From the NCBI GenBank assembly GCA_030247675.1, contig JAOTRX010000008.1:62001-126000 (forward strand): a stretch of 64,000 nt of DNA, written 5' to 3'. Of the stretch, positions 17,986-24,979 are shown piece after piece; the first letter of the stretch is position 1; each line of letters begins with the position of its first letter. The notes under the pieces were generated by a model. The model was not told where the DNA came from and searched no databases. It saw nothing but the letters and a program-made list of their open reading frames with translations. The position numbers were made by a program, and so were the translations under genes. Source of the DNA: Desulforhopalus sp. (GTDB lineage: Bacteria; Desulfobacterota; Desulfobulbia; Desulfobulbales; Desulfocapsaceae).

Positions 17986-19620
17986 ATGTTTTGTAATCAA
18001 TGCGAACAAACTGCTCAGGGAATTGCCTGTACCAAAATCGGCGTGTGTGGAAAAACTGACGAAACCGCCGCACTGCAGGATTTACTCACCTTTGCTGTCC
18101 AGGGCCTGTCTCTGGTTGCCGAGGAAGGCCGGAAAAAGGGCGTGATCGATGCTGCGGTCAATCGTTTTACCGCCGAGGCAGTCTTTGCCTGTCTTACCAA
18201 TGTTGACTTTGACCCTCTTCGTTTCCAAGCCTGGCTCACCAAGACCGTTGAGCTGCGTGAGGCATTGAAAAGCAAGGTGCAGGCAGCCGGGGGCAATGTC
18301 CAGTTTACAGCTCCAGCCGCCGCCTTCACCCCCGCGCCAACCGTCGACGGCCTGGTAGCCCAGGGTCAGGCTCTTGACTTTATGAACAGTCTCGACGCCA
18401 ACCCCGACCTCCGTTCGTTGAAGCAAATAGCCGTATACGGTATCCGCGGTCTGGCAGCCTATGCCGATCATGCGGCAATCCTCGGCAAAGAAGATGATGC
18501 CATTTATGCCTATATCCACACAACCATGGCAGAATTGACCAAAACTGGTCAGGATCTGGGCCAGCTGGTCGGCATTGTATTGAAATGCGGTGAGGTCAAT
18601 CTCAAGGCCATGGAACTGCTCGATGCCGGCAACACCGGCAACTACGGTCATCCCACCCCCACCGCCGTACCGCTTGGAGTAAAAGCCGGCAAGGCCATCT
18701 TGGTATCCGGACACGACCTGCGGGATCTCGAACTGCTCCTTAAGCAAACCGAAGGCAAGGGAATCAACATCTACACCCACGGCGAGATGCTGCCCACCCA
18801 CGCCTATCCTGAGTTGAAAAAATACAGCCACTTCTTTGGTCATTTCGGTACCGCCTGGCAAAATCAGGCAAAGGAATTCCCGACCTTCCCGGGGGCAATT
18901 CTCTTTACCACCAACTGCATCCAAAGACCTGCCGACAGCTATAAAGCCAATGTCTTCACCACCGGTTTGGTTGGCTGGCCCGACCTGGTACATATCGGTG
19001 CCGATAAGGATTTCACCCCGGTAATCAAACGTGCCCTGGAACTGCCCGGCTTTGCCGCCGATGTCGACAAGGGTTCGGTACTGACCGGTTTTGCCCGCAA
19101 CACCGTCCTCGGGGTTGCCGACAAGGTTATCGAAGCGGTGAAAAGCAAGGCCATCCGCCACTTCTTCCTGGTCGGCGGCTGTGACGGCGCCAAACCGGGC
19201 CGCAACTACTACACCGAGTTTGTCGAGAAGGTCCCGGCGGACTGCATGATCCTCACCCTGGCCTGCGGCAAATTCCGCTTCTTCGACAAGAAGCTCGGCG
19301 ATATCGGCGGCATTCCTCGCCTCCTTGATGTCGGCCAGTGCAACGATGCCTACTCGGCGATCCAGATTGCCGTGGCCCTTGCCGGTGCATTTAACTGCGG
19401 CGTCAATGACCTGCCGTTGTCCATGGTCCTTTCCTGGTACGAGCAGAAGGCGGTGGTAATCTTGCTGACCCTGTTCAGCCTCGGGATCAAAGACATCCGC
19501 CTCGGACCCTCCTTGCCGGCCTTCATCACCCCCAATGTCCTCAATGTCCTGGTTGAGAACTTTGCGTGCAAACCAATTGCCGCAACCCCCGAGGAAGACC
19601 TGAAAGCTATCCTCGGATAA
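17986..19620 (+). CDS. hcp: Hybrid cluster protein (hydroxylamine reductase)
   Basis: Redox enzyme of 544 residues carrying a cubane and a hybrid Fe-S-O cluster; acts in nitrosative stress as NO and/or hydroxylamine reductase. The ATG at 17986 is chosen: AGGAG is 6 bases upstream and the protein then begins MFCNQCEQTA. Cubane motif C3x2C6x8C15x5C21 is the short-spacing class I of strict anaerobes. Hybrid-cluster ligands are visible in GHDLRD, EMLPTHAYPE, FTTNCIQRP, GGCDGAKPG, LACGKFRFF, DVGQCNDAYS and WYEQKAVVIL. Ends with a textbook terminator, then its ferredoxin follows under its own copy of the operator. Confidence 0.97.
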   Translation: MFCNQCEQTAQGIACTKIGVCGKTDETAALQDLLTFAVQGLSLVAEEGRKKGVIDAAVNRFTAEAVFACLTNVDFDPLRFQAWLTKTVELREALKSKVQAAGGNVQFTAPAAAFTPAPTVDGLVAQGQALDFMNSLDANPDLRSLKQIAVYGIRGLAAYADHAAILGKEDDAIYAYIHTTMAELTKTGQDLGQLVGIVLKCGEVNLKAMELLDAGNTGNYGHPTPTAVPLGVKAGKAILVSGHDLRDLELLLKQTEGKGINIYTHGEMLPTHAYPELKKYSHFFGHFGTAWQNQAKEFPTFPGAILFTTNCIQRPADSYKANVFTTGLVGWPDLVHIGADKDFTPVIKRALELPGFAADVDKGSVLTGFARNTVLGVADKVIEAVKSKAIRHFFLVGGCDGAKPGRNYYTEFVEKVPADCMILTLACGKFRFFDKKLGDIGGIPRLLDVGQCNDAYSAIQIAVALAGAFNCGVNDLPLSMVLSWYEQKAVVILLTLFSLGIKDIRLGPSLPAFITPNVLNVLVENFACKPIAATPEEDLKAILG

Positions 19621-19646
19621 TTATTCGGTGGACTAGCAGGCATTCG

Positions 19647-19681
19647 GGGCGGGGTATTTTCATACCCCGCCCTTTTTTTTT
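19647..19681 (+). terminator. Rho-independent terminator of hcp
   Basis: A perfect 10-bp stem GGGCGGGGTA/TACCCCGCCC with a 6-base loop is followed by nine T. Confidence 0.95.
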
Positions 19682-19746
19682 GCCCTCGTCAGAACCTTTT
19701 GCCATAATTCGAATTATTTTCAAATCAGCAAAAAAAAGATCGCAAC

Positions 19747-19760
19747 TTGACCAAGATCAA
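19747..19760 (+). promoter_or_regulatory. HcpR-like operator upstream of the hcp-associated ferredoxin
   Basis: TTGACCAAGATCAA, followed by AGA, differs from the hcp site at three central bases only. A -10-like TACAAT (19787-19792) places the operator about 45 bases before the likely start of transcription, the position of an activator of the CRP/FNR family. Confidence 0.7.
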
Positions 19761-19891
19761 AGAACTTCCCCCCGCTTGTGGTACTCTACAATCATCAACA
19801 GCACGAATAGCGCTGCAGGCGGGCCGGCTCGAATCATCGAGCTGAATCGCATCAACCTTGTATCCAATCACCTTAACCGGGAGGAAGTTAT

Positions 19892-20668
19892 ATGCAAAGT
19901 GTACGAAAAATTATCAAAATCGATGAAGAATTATGTAATGGTTGCGGTCAATGCGTACCAGATTGTGCCGAAGGTTCTCTGAAAATCATCGACGGCAAGG
20001 CACGCCTGGTCGCCGACAAACTCTGCGACGGCCTCGGCGCCTGCCTGGGTTCGTGCCCAACCGGGGCACTGACCATTGTCGAACGAAAGGCCGATGAATT
20101 TGATGAACATGCCGTAGAGGAATATCTTGCCGCAGAGAAGAAAAAGGCGGCACAGGCCCCGCCGAAGACCATGGATTGCGGCTGTGCATCAAGCCATATC
20201 CAGTCATTCAGGCCTCTGGCCCAGGCGGCACCCACACCTTGCCAATCGGCGAATATCCCGAGCAAGATAGCGGCGGCTGCAACGGGAGGCTCGGAGTTGA
20301 GCCACTGGCCGATCCAGATCCGTCTCATTCCGCCGCACGCGCCATTCCTACAAAATGCCGATGTTCTCGTGGCAGCCGACTGTACGGCGGTTGCTGTTCG
20401 CGGATTCCAGGAAAAATATCTGGCCGGCAAGACGGTGATGATGGGCTGCCCCAAATTTGACGATGCTGAAAGCTATGTCCAGCGGTTCGCGGAGATTATC
20501 AAGACCTGTAATCTGAAAAGCCTGACGGTGTTGATTATGGAGGTTCCGTGTTGCTCAGCCATGAACGTCATCATCAAAAAGGCCATGGAGGCGGCAGGGA
20601 AAACCGTGCCGGTCGAGCAGATCACCATCTCCACCCGGGGCGAGGAAATCACCCGGAAAATCTGGTGA
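19892..20668 (+). CDS. Hcp-associated 4Fe-4S ferredoxin-like protein
   Basis: About 258 residues with an N-terminal ferredoxin domain and a C-terminal domain of its own. Cluster I ligands C15xxC18xxC21xxxC25; the second motif reads C45xxLxxC51xxxC55P, lacking one Cys, so it may hold a 3Fe cluster or use another ligand. Further cysteines occur in MDCGCASS, MGCPKFDD and VPCCSAMN. The C-terminal part (about 125-258) includes VLVAADCTAVAV and resembles other proteins encoded beside hcp. Preceded by GGGAGGAAG. The shared operator and adjacency make it the probable electron donor to Hcp. Confidence 0.88.
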   Translation: MQSVRKIIKIDEELCNGCGQCVPDCAEGSLKIIDGKARLVADKLCDGLGACLGSCPTGALTIVERKADEFDEHAVEEYLAAEKKKAAQAPPKTMDCGCASSHIQSFRPLAQAAPTPCQSANIPSKIAAAATGGSELSHWPIQIRLIPPHAPFLQNADVLVAADCTAVAVRGFQEKYLAGKTVMMGCPKFDDAESYVQRFAEIIKTCNLKSLTVLIMEVPCCSAMNVIIKKAMEAAGKTVPVEQITISTRGEEITRKIW

Positions 20669-20679
20669 GAAAGTAGCAT

Positions 20680-20715
20680 TCCCCTGTTCCTGATCTTGTC
20701 CCTCGGAACAGGGGA
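20680..20715. terminator. Hairpin between convergent genes
   Basis: An 11-bp perfect stem TCCCCTGTTCC/GGAACAGGGGA with a 14-base loop lies 12 bases after the ferredoxin stop and 4 bases after the convergent YkgJ-type stop. No U-tract follows on either strand, so it may act as a bidirectional transcript end or be Rho-assisted. Confidence 0.6.
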
Positions 20716-20718
20716 TCT

Positions 20719-21378
20719 CTATGCATCCCAGTGCAAACGAATCCCCTGCGGAGACTCCGAAACTCTCACGCCAAGGGCCTGCAATAATTGAAAGAAAGGT
20801 CTGCCAAAATAGAAAAGTTCGTCCGCGACCTTCAGCTGGTAATCGTTGACAAGTCGCATTCGAAAACGCATCTCTTCCCGCGCTTTTTTCTCCAAGGCTG
20901 TTTTTACCATGCCGGATACATTACCGCCGTCGCGGTACAGCAGCTCAAGATCATCGCAGGGACAAATCCGCTCATGCTCCCGCAGGGCCGGCAAGAGGAA
21001 ATGATCCTCCTCCAGGATGTCGAAACGGCTCAAGGTGTCCTTTTCAACCAGGGCAAGTATTTCTTCGGTGTCCCAGCATTTCAAAGTCCGACAGGCCTGA
21101 GGCCGGTGCTCGTAGATAGTACAGCCCTTGTCCGTGTCATAATAACAACAATCCCATTGCCTGCCTGAGCCGGTTATTTTCACCAACTCGACGGACACCG
21201 GCTGAACAGCTCCGGTTACCGGATTATGGGCCAACTCCCCCTTGCGGATAGTTATCAGGGCGCTGATGGGGAGTTTGCCACTCCTGATTAAAGGGAGATC
21301 TTCTTTATGCAGGGCCGGCCCCCCCTGCTCACAGCATTTTCCGCACCTTTCACAACCTCTGTCCTTTGTTGTCATCAC
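20719..21378 (-). CDS. YkgJ-family cysteine-cluster protein
   Basis: About 219 residues. N-terminal CERCGKCCEQGG carries the CxxCGxCC signature, followed by WDCCYYDTDKGCTIYEHRPQ and CRTLKCW, the eight-Cys pattern of the YkgJ/CxxCxxCC family thought to bind zinc or Fe-S. The C-terminal part is helical and charged. Function is unknown. One copy of the two-hairpin repeat (21401-21460) forms its leader. Confidence 0.85.
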   Translation of the reverse strand: MMTTKDRGCERCGKCCEQGGPALHKEDLPLIRSGKLPISALITIRKGELAHNPVTGAVQPVSVELVKITGSGRQWDCCYYDTDKGCTIYEHRPQACRTLKCWDTEEILALVEKDTLSRFDILEEDHFLLPALREHERICPCDDLELLYRDGGNVSGMVKTALEKKAREEMRFRMRLVNDYQLKVADELFYFGRPFFQLLQALGVRVSESPQGIRLHWDA

Positions 21379-21400
21379 TTATTCCACGCCATAACCTTCG

Positions 21401-21460
21401 ATAATACCGCAAGGGCATAAGTTTCGTAAGAGCAGACAAGCTGCTCAACTCAGCTTTAAC
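21401..21460 (-). repeat. Two-hairpin dispersed element, copy D
   Basis: Read on the minus strand: AAGCTGAGTTGAGCAG, CTTGT, CTGCTC, then GAAAC and TATGCCCTTGCGGTAT. Hairpin 1 is GAGCAG/CTGCTC; hairpin 2 is ATGCC/GGTAT with one G-U pair. It ends about 20 bases before the YkgJ-type start. Related copies are at 22824, 34331 and 35040. Confidence 0.7.
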
Positions 21461-21477
21461 TCAACAACCACCACCTT

Positions 21478-22116
21478 TTATTCCAGCAAAGAGAAACCTT
21501 GGGTCTTTAATAGCTTATAAACCTCCGCCGGTCTCTGACTATTTATCCGCATATAGATCTTTCCAGTATCTTCACTCTCCATGAGCCGGATTAGGCGGGT
21601 AAGTACAATGCCATTCTTCTCTAGCAAGATAACGATATCACTCAAGATAGTCTCTCGACCATCATCTTCCACACCGATCAGTACCGATCCCTTTTCATCC
21701 ATACCGAAGAGTTTCCGATAGGCAGCGGCCAGATCAAGGATCGAAAAGAAACCCAAGACCACACCTTCTTCTCCAAGGATAGGAATCCCGCCGATTTTCT
21801 CCTGGTCAAAAAGAAGAAGGGCATCGTCGAGGGATGCCTCCGGACTGAGGGCAGCACAGCTTGTCGTCATGATGTCGGCTACCGTAGTCTTGCCAACCTG
21901 TTCGAAAGCCAGGATCTTGTCTTGATTTGAACTGACTGAGGAGGGGTAGGCCGACCGCAGATCCCGGTCAGTGACTATGCCAATCAACTTTTTCTTACGG
22001 TCTACCACCGGCAAATGGCGAATTTGATAGGTTTTCAGGAGCTGCCTTGCCGCCGGGAGCAACATGTCGGGAGACACAGTAATTGGGTCGGGAGTCATGT
22101 ATTCGGAAATATACAT
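21478..22116 (-). CDS. Tandem CBS-domain protein with ACT-like C-terminus
   Basis: About 212 residues. The start at 22116 (MYISEYMTPDPITVSP) has GGAGG five bases upstream; the frame's extension to 22203 lacks a site. Two CBS domains (about 1-60 and 75-130; motifs LPVVDRKKKLIGIVTDRDL and IPILGEEGVVLGFFSILDL) typically bind adenosyl ligands. Residues about 140-212 (VLIGVEDDGRETILSDIVILL) look like an ACT fold, the AcuB-like arrangement. Probably an energy- or ligand-sensing regulator; no partner is obvious. Confidence 0.88.
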   Translation of the reverse strand: MYISEYMTPDPITVSPDMLLPAARQLLKTYQIRHLPVVDRKKKLIGIVTDRDLRSAYPSSVSSNQDKILAFEQVGKTTVADIMTTSCAALSPEASLDDALLLFDQEKIGGIPILGEEGVVLGFFSILDLAAAYRKLFGMDEKGSVLIGVEDDGRETILSDIVILLEKNGIVLTRLIRLMESEDTGKIYMRINSQRPAEVYKLLKTQGFSLLE

Positions 22117-22440
22117 ATTGCCTCCATTGCCGATATCACCGGCCATTGAAGGTTGTTTAATTTCGATTCCGCCCACTCCCCCTTGAGCGAAAACGACGGC
22201 CACTACTCAGTCAGTATAGCATAAGGCAGCAACAAAAAGGCAAGCCCATTTACAGACCAGATACAGGATTGCGGGAACAACTTCGCTTTGCGGCATATTG
22301 CCCGGCAATACAAACACATTCTTTAGTTGTGGAAAGCATCTTCATCCAGTACCGTTTTTTTTATCGTGCCGACCGCTGGTCTCTGGTCTCGACCTTTGAA
22401 GACCTCTTTCTCCCCTTCTGCCAATTCAGAAATGATCGCT
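22117..22440. other. Divergent intergenic region
   Basis: The 324 bases between the CBS gene and the thioredoxin-like gene hold only frame extensions of both genes without ribosome binding sites. I see no clear promoter pair, repeat or RNA. Confidence 0.4.
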
Positions 22441-22698
22441 ATGAATATTATCTTTTATAAATCCGTGCTTTGCCCGCGCTGTGCTGTGGCCATGAGACAT
22501 CTCAAGGAACTATGTGCCACATATCCATATCTTCAGATTGAGGAGGTTGAAATCCTCACCTCTCCTCATCGGGCTTGGCGGGAAGGTATTCGAATGGTAC
22601 CTGCTCTACGAGTTGGCGAACATATTCTCAGCGGTGTTTTTTTAAACAAGAAAGCCGTATTCGATTTTGTGATGCAAAGAAGCACCGAGGATAGATAG
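22441..22698 (+). CDS. Small thioredoxin/glutaredoxin-fold protein
   Basis: Eighty-five residues from ATG 22441: MNIIFYKSVLCPRC gives the beta strand followed by a CxxC redox motif (C11, C14) at the start of a helix, and MVPALRVGEHIL contains the cis-Pro-like VP of the thioredoxin fold. The frame extends back to 22327 but that part has no coding character. An ATG at 22432 is an alternative. Partner unknown; probably a cytosolic thiol-disulfide or metal-trafficking protein. Confidence 0.72.
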   Translation: MNIIFYKSVLCPRCAVAMRHLKELCATYPYLQIEEVEILTSPHRAWREGIRMVPALRVGEHILSGVFLNKKAVFDFVMQRSTEDR

Positions 22699-22823
22699 TG
22701 TCTTTCTCTGCCGGCAAATAATGCCGACAGACTTGGTCGTTCGAGAAGACAGGGGCGAATAAGGAATTACCTGATTTTCCCTTGCAATTGGCATTTTTTT
22801 GCCGCTACAATTGTATTGGATTT

Positions 22824-22884
22824 GCAGCTGAGTAGAGCACCTCGACTGCTTAAACGAAATGTATGCACTTTAAGCGGCATACCA
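22824..22884 (+). repeat. Two-hairpin dispersed element, copy A
   Basis: Begins GCAGCTGAGTAGAGCA, then ACTGCTTAAACGAAA, then GTATGC/GCATAC. Hairpin 2 is paired by C-G where copies B and D use G-U, a compensatory change. It lies about 60 bases upstream of the SurA-like gene. Hairpin 1 is weaker than in other copies. Confidence 0.6.
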
Positions 22885-22947
22885 TGTTTTTCAGCCTGTT
22901 TTGCTGAAAAATCCCTCTAGAAAATCTTAATAATCGGCATTGCACCT

Positions 22948-23697
22948 ATGAAGTACCTGTATATCATCCTGGCAATCATCGGATTGGCTACCATCCCCAT
23001 GGCCATTTCTCTGTTTCCCGAGAAGAAACTCCCCCGGGACGAGATAGCCCTGTCCATCAATGGCCGGGACATCACCAAGGCGGTTGCAAGCTCGGAGGGA
23101 AGAAAACACGGATATCACGCCGATCAAAAGACTGAGCTCTTCGACACCTTGATCACCCGGGAGCTGCTCATTCAAGAAGCTGAAAGGCAAGCCATACATA
23201 AAGAAGAGTCTTTCCGCAGTTCCCTGAAAAATTATTATGAAAACTCTCTCGTGAAGATCCTTCTCGATCGCCAGAACAGCAAGCTGCAGGTGAGCGTCAG
23301 CGACGCGGATATCGATAATTATGCCGCCTTTCTTGGGAAAATTATTACCTTTACCCGGCTGGATAAAATCCCCGACACGGCATCAGAGGCACAGTCGGCA
23401 AAAGGTATCACCAACACCGCCCTCTTCACCGATCTGGCGACACCGGTACGGCTTCTGCTTTCATCCCTGCAACCCGGACAATATACAACCAGGTTTGACA
23501 CGGGAACGGAAAAATACGCCTTGAGGTTGGACAATGTACAGCCCGCCCCGGCTTCTCCTGATGCTTCCGCCAACACGGTAGATAGACAGCGGATTCGAGA
23601 GATGCTTGAGGAGTATCAAAAAGAGCAGCAGATGAACCGTTGGCTCCTAGAATTGAAACAAAAGGCAACAATCACCATCCACAATGGGCAAGAATAA
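22948..23697 (+). CDS. Periplasmic SurA-N-like chaperone/PPIase-related protein
   Basis: About 249 residues. N-terminal signal anchor MKYLYIILAIIGLATIPMAI, then a SurA N-terminal-like helical region (LFDTLITRELLIQEAERQAI and SVSDADIDNY are typical), with only a vestige of a parvulin-like C-terminal part (FTDLATPVRLLLSSLQPGQY). No complete parvulin active site is visible, so it is more likely a chaperone than a working isomerase. EpsD-type PPIases are common in exopolysaccharide loci, such as the one that begins 2 kb away. It is followed after 2 bases by the next gene. Confidence 0.7.
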   Translation: MKYLYIILAIIGLATIPMAISLFPEKKLPRDEIALSINGRDITKAVASSEGRKHGYHADQKTELFDTLITRELLIQEAERQAIHKEESFRSSLKNYYENSLVKILLDRQNSKLQVSVSDADIDNYAAFLGKIITFTRLDKIPDTASEAQSAKGITNTALFTDLATPVRLLLSSLQPGQYTTRFDTGTEKYALRLDNVQPAPASPDASANTVDRQRIREMLEEYQKEQQMNRWLLELKQKATITIHNGQE

Positions 23698-23699
23698 CC

Positions 23700-24308
23700 A
23701 TGGCGCAACCATATAAAAGAAGAAATTTTTTTATTAAGAAGGACTTTCAGGGCAAGCTTATCCTTGGCTACTTTCTTTTCGTCACCGCCGGCTGCCTCTT
23801 TTTCCTCTTCCTCCTTGGCCTCTTTTCAGCTGACAGCCTGACAATTCTCTACGACAATCACGACCTGCAGTTGGGTAACACACCGATCATGCTGCTAAAG
23901 AAGACCCTTGCCGCCCACTGGGTTTTTATTGTCGTAGGCAGCGCCCTGCTAGTGGTTGCCGCCATGTTTCTTACCCACCGGATTGCCGGCCCGCTTTTTC
24001 GGTTGGAGAAGACCTTGGATAGCATGCTCAAGGGGAAATTGGATGACACCATCTTTCTTCGCACCAACGACGAAGGCAAGGATCTTGCGAAGAAGATAAA
24101 TGAGTTCAATGCCAATCTTTCACTTTCGGTAAAAAATCTCCAGACGAATTCCGATGCGATTGTTGAGCTGCTCGAACAGGCCCGATTAAAGGCCCAGAGC
24201 CTCACCCAGGAACAGCAAGAAGAACTGCAGATTATTTTTTGGAATATCGAGGAAAAGAATAAGAGAATAAAGGCAGTTTGCTCATCGTACACCCTGAAGG
24301 ATGTCTAA
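23700..24308 (+). CDS. Two-helix membrane protein with HAMP-like segment, no output domain
   Basis: About 202 residues from ATG 23700. Helix 1 (LILGYFLFVTAGCLFFLFLL) and helix 2 (WVFIVVGSALLVVAAMFLT) enclose a short periplasmic loop of about 40 residues. After helix 2 comes a HAMP-like start HRIAGPLFRLEKTLDSMLKG and then a long predicted coiled coil to the end. No kinase, cyclase or methyl-accepting domain follows. It may transmit a signal to a partner or scaffold the flanking SurA-like protein and peptidase. Its last 8 bases overlap the next gene. Confidence 0.72.
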   Translation: MAQPYKRRNFFIKKDFQGKLILGYFLFVTAGCLFFLFLLGLFSADSLTILYDNHDLQLGNTPIMLLKKTLAAHWVFIVVGSALLVVAAMFLTHRIAGPLFRLEKTLDSMLKGKLDDTIFLRTNDEGKDLAKKINEFNANLSLSVKNLQTNSDAIVELLEQARLKAQSLTQEQQEELQIIFWNIEEKNKRIKAVCSSYTLKDV

Positions 24309-24831
24309 AATACTCCTCTGCATTGCACTGTGTTTTTTTCTTTTTTCTCCGTATTCGCTCATGGCAAAGGAGGTAAAGAGCAGGTACGTCTCGTTGCGCT
24401 ACAGCAGCCAGGAACTTCTCAGGGACTTTAATGAGGAAATAGAGCTGGGGAGAAAACTTGGGTCGTATATAAGAAAAAACCAAATTGTAACCATCGAAGA
24501 CGAGGTCCTGGCAAAACTCGACGCGGTTGTCGAAAAGGCTGAGACTATCCTGGAAATGTTTCCCGATAAGCTGCACATCAGGGTTGTCCTGCTCGCCACA
24601 TCAGGTGATGTATCGACGGTGTTCAGGGAAAAATACGGCAAAAATGCCAGTCATATAGCCTTCTACTCACTCTCCGAAGACACCATCTATATCTCGGTGG
24701 ACGATTCAAAAATTGAGGTGCTGGCCCATGAAATTGGTCACGCCATAGTCGATCACTATTTCGACGTTCGAGCACCGTACAACGTGCATGAGTTGATGGC
24801 CCAATTCGTGGAGAAGCGTATTAACGATTGA
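24301..24831 (+). CDS. Secreted HExxH metallopeptidase-like protein
   Basis: About 176 residues: signal peptide MSKILLCIALCFFLFSPYSLMA, a helical region, then VLAHEIGHAIVDHYF, a zinc-metallopeptidase HExxH motif; the third ligand may be E of YNVHELMAQFVE, 18 residues further, as in gluzincins. The ATG overlaps the previous stop by 8 bases, so the three genes from 22948 are tightly coupled. The family is not recognised; periplasmic zinc peptidase is an inference from the motif. Confidence 0.75.
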   Translation: MSKILLCIALCFFLFSPYSLMAKEVKSRYVSLRYSSQELLRDFNEEIELGRKLGSYIRKNQIVTIEDEVLAKLDAVVEKAETILEMFPDKLHIRVVLLATSGDVSTVFREKYGKNASHIAFYSLSEDTIYISVDDSKIEVLAHEIGHAIVDHYFDVRAPYNVHELMAQFVEKRIND

Positions 24832-24912
24832 TGATTGTCGTGGCTAAGCGCTATCCTGCTCACCTGGTTTTTCCCATGTGGGAAAGTTGTCCCGCAAGCC
24901 CAATTTTTATTC

Positions 24913-24968
24913 GTAGGGTGCACTCCGTGCACCATCCCTGTTTTATTGGTGCACGGAGTGCACCCTAC
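24913..24968 (+). repeat. 56-bp palindromic element (REP/MITE-like), copy 1
   Basis: Perfect 22-bp inverted arms (left 24913-24934 starting GTAGGGTGCACTCC; right 24947-24968) with a 12-base loop. A second copy at 29687-29743 is in opposite orientation judged by its loop. Here it also sits between two convergent genes, where it could end both transcripts. Confidence 0.85.
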
Positions 24969-24979
24969 TTTAACGCCGA

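Noticed and set aside
18082..19161. Minus-strand open frame of 359 codons within hcp
   Set aside because: Shadow of hcp, whose product is unambiguous and has a good start and terminator.
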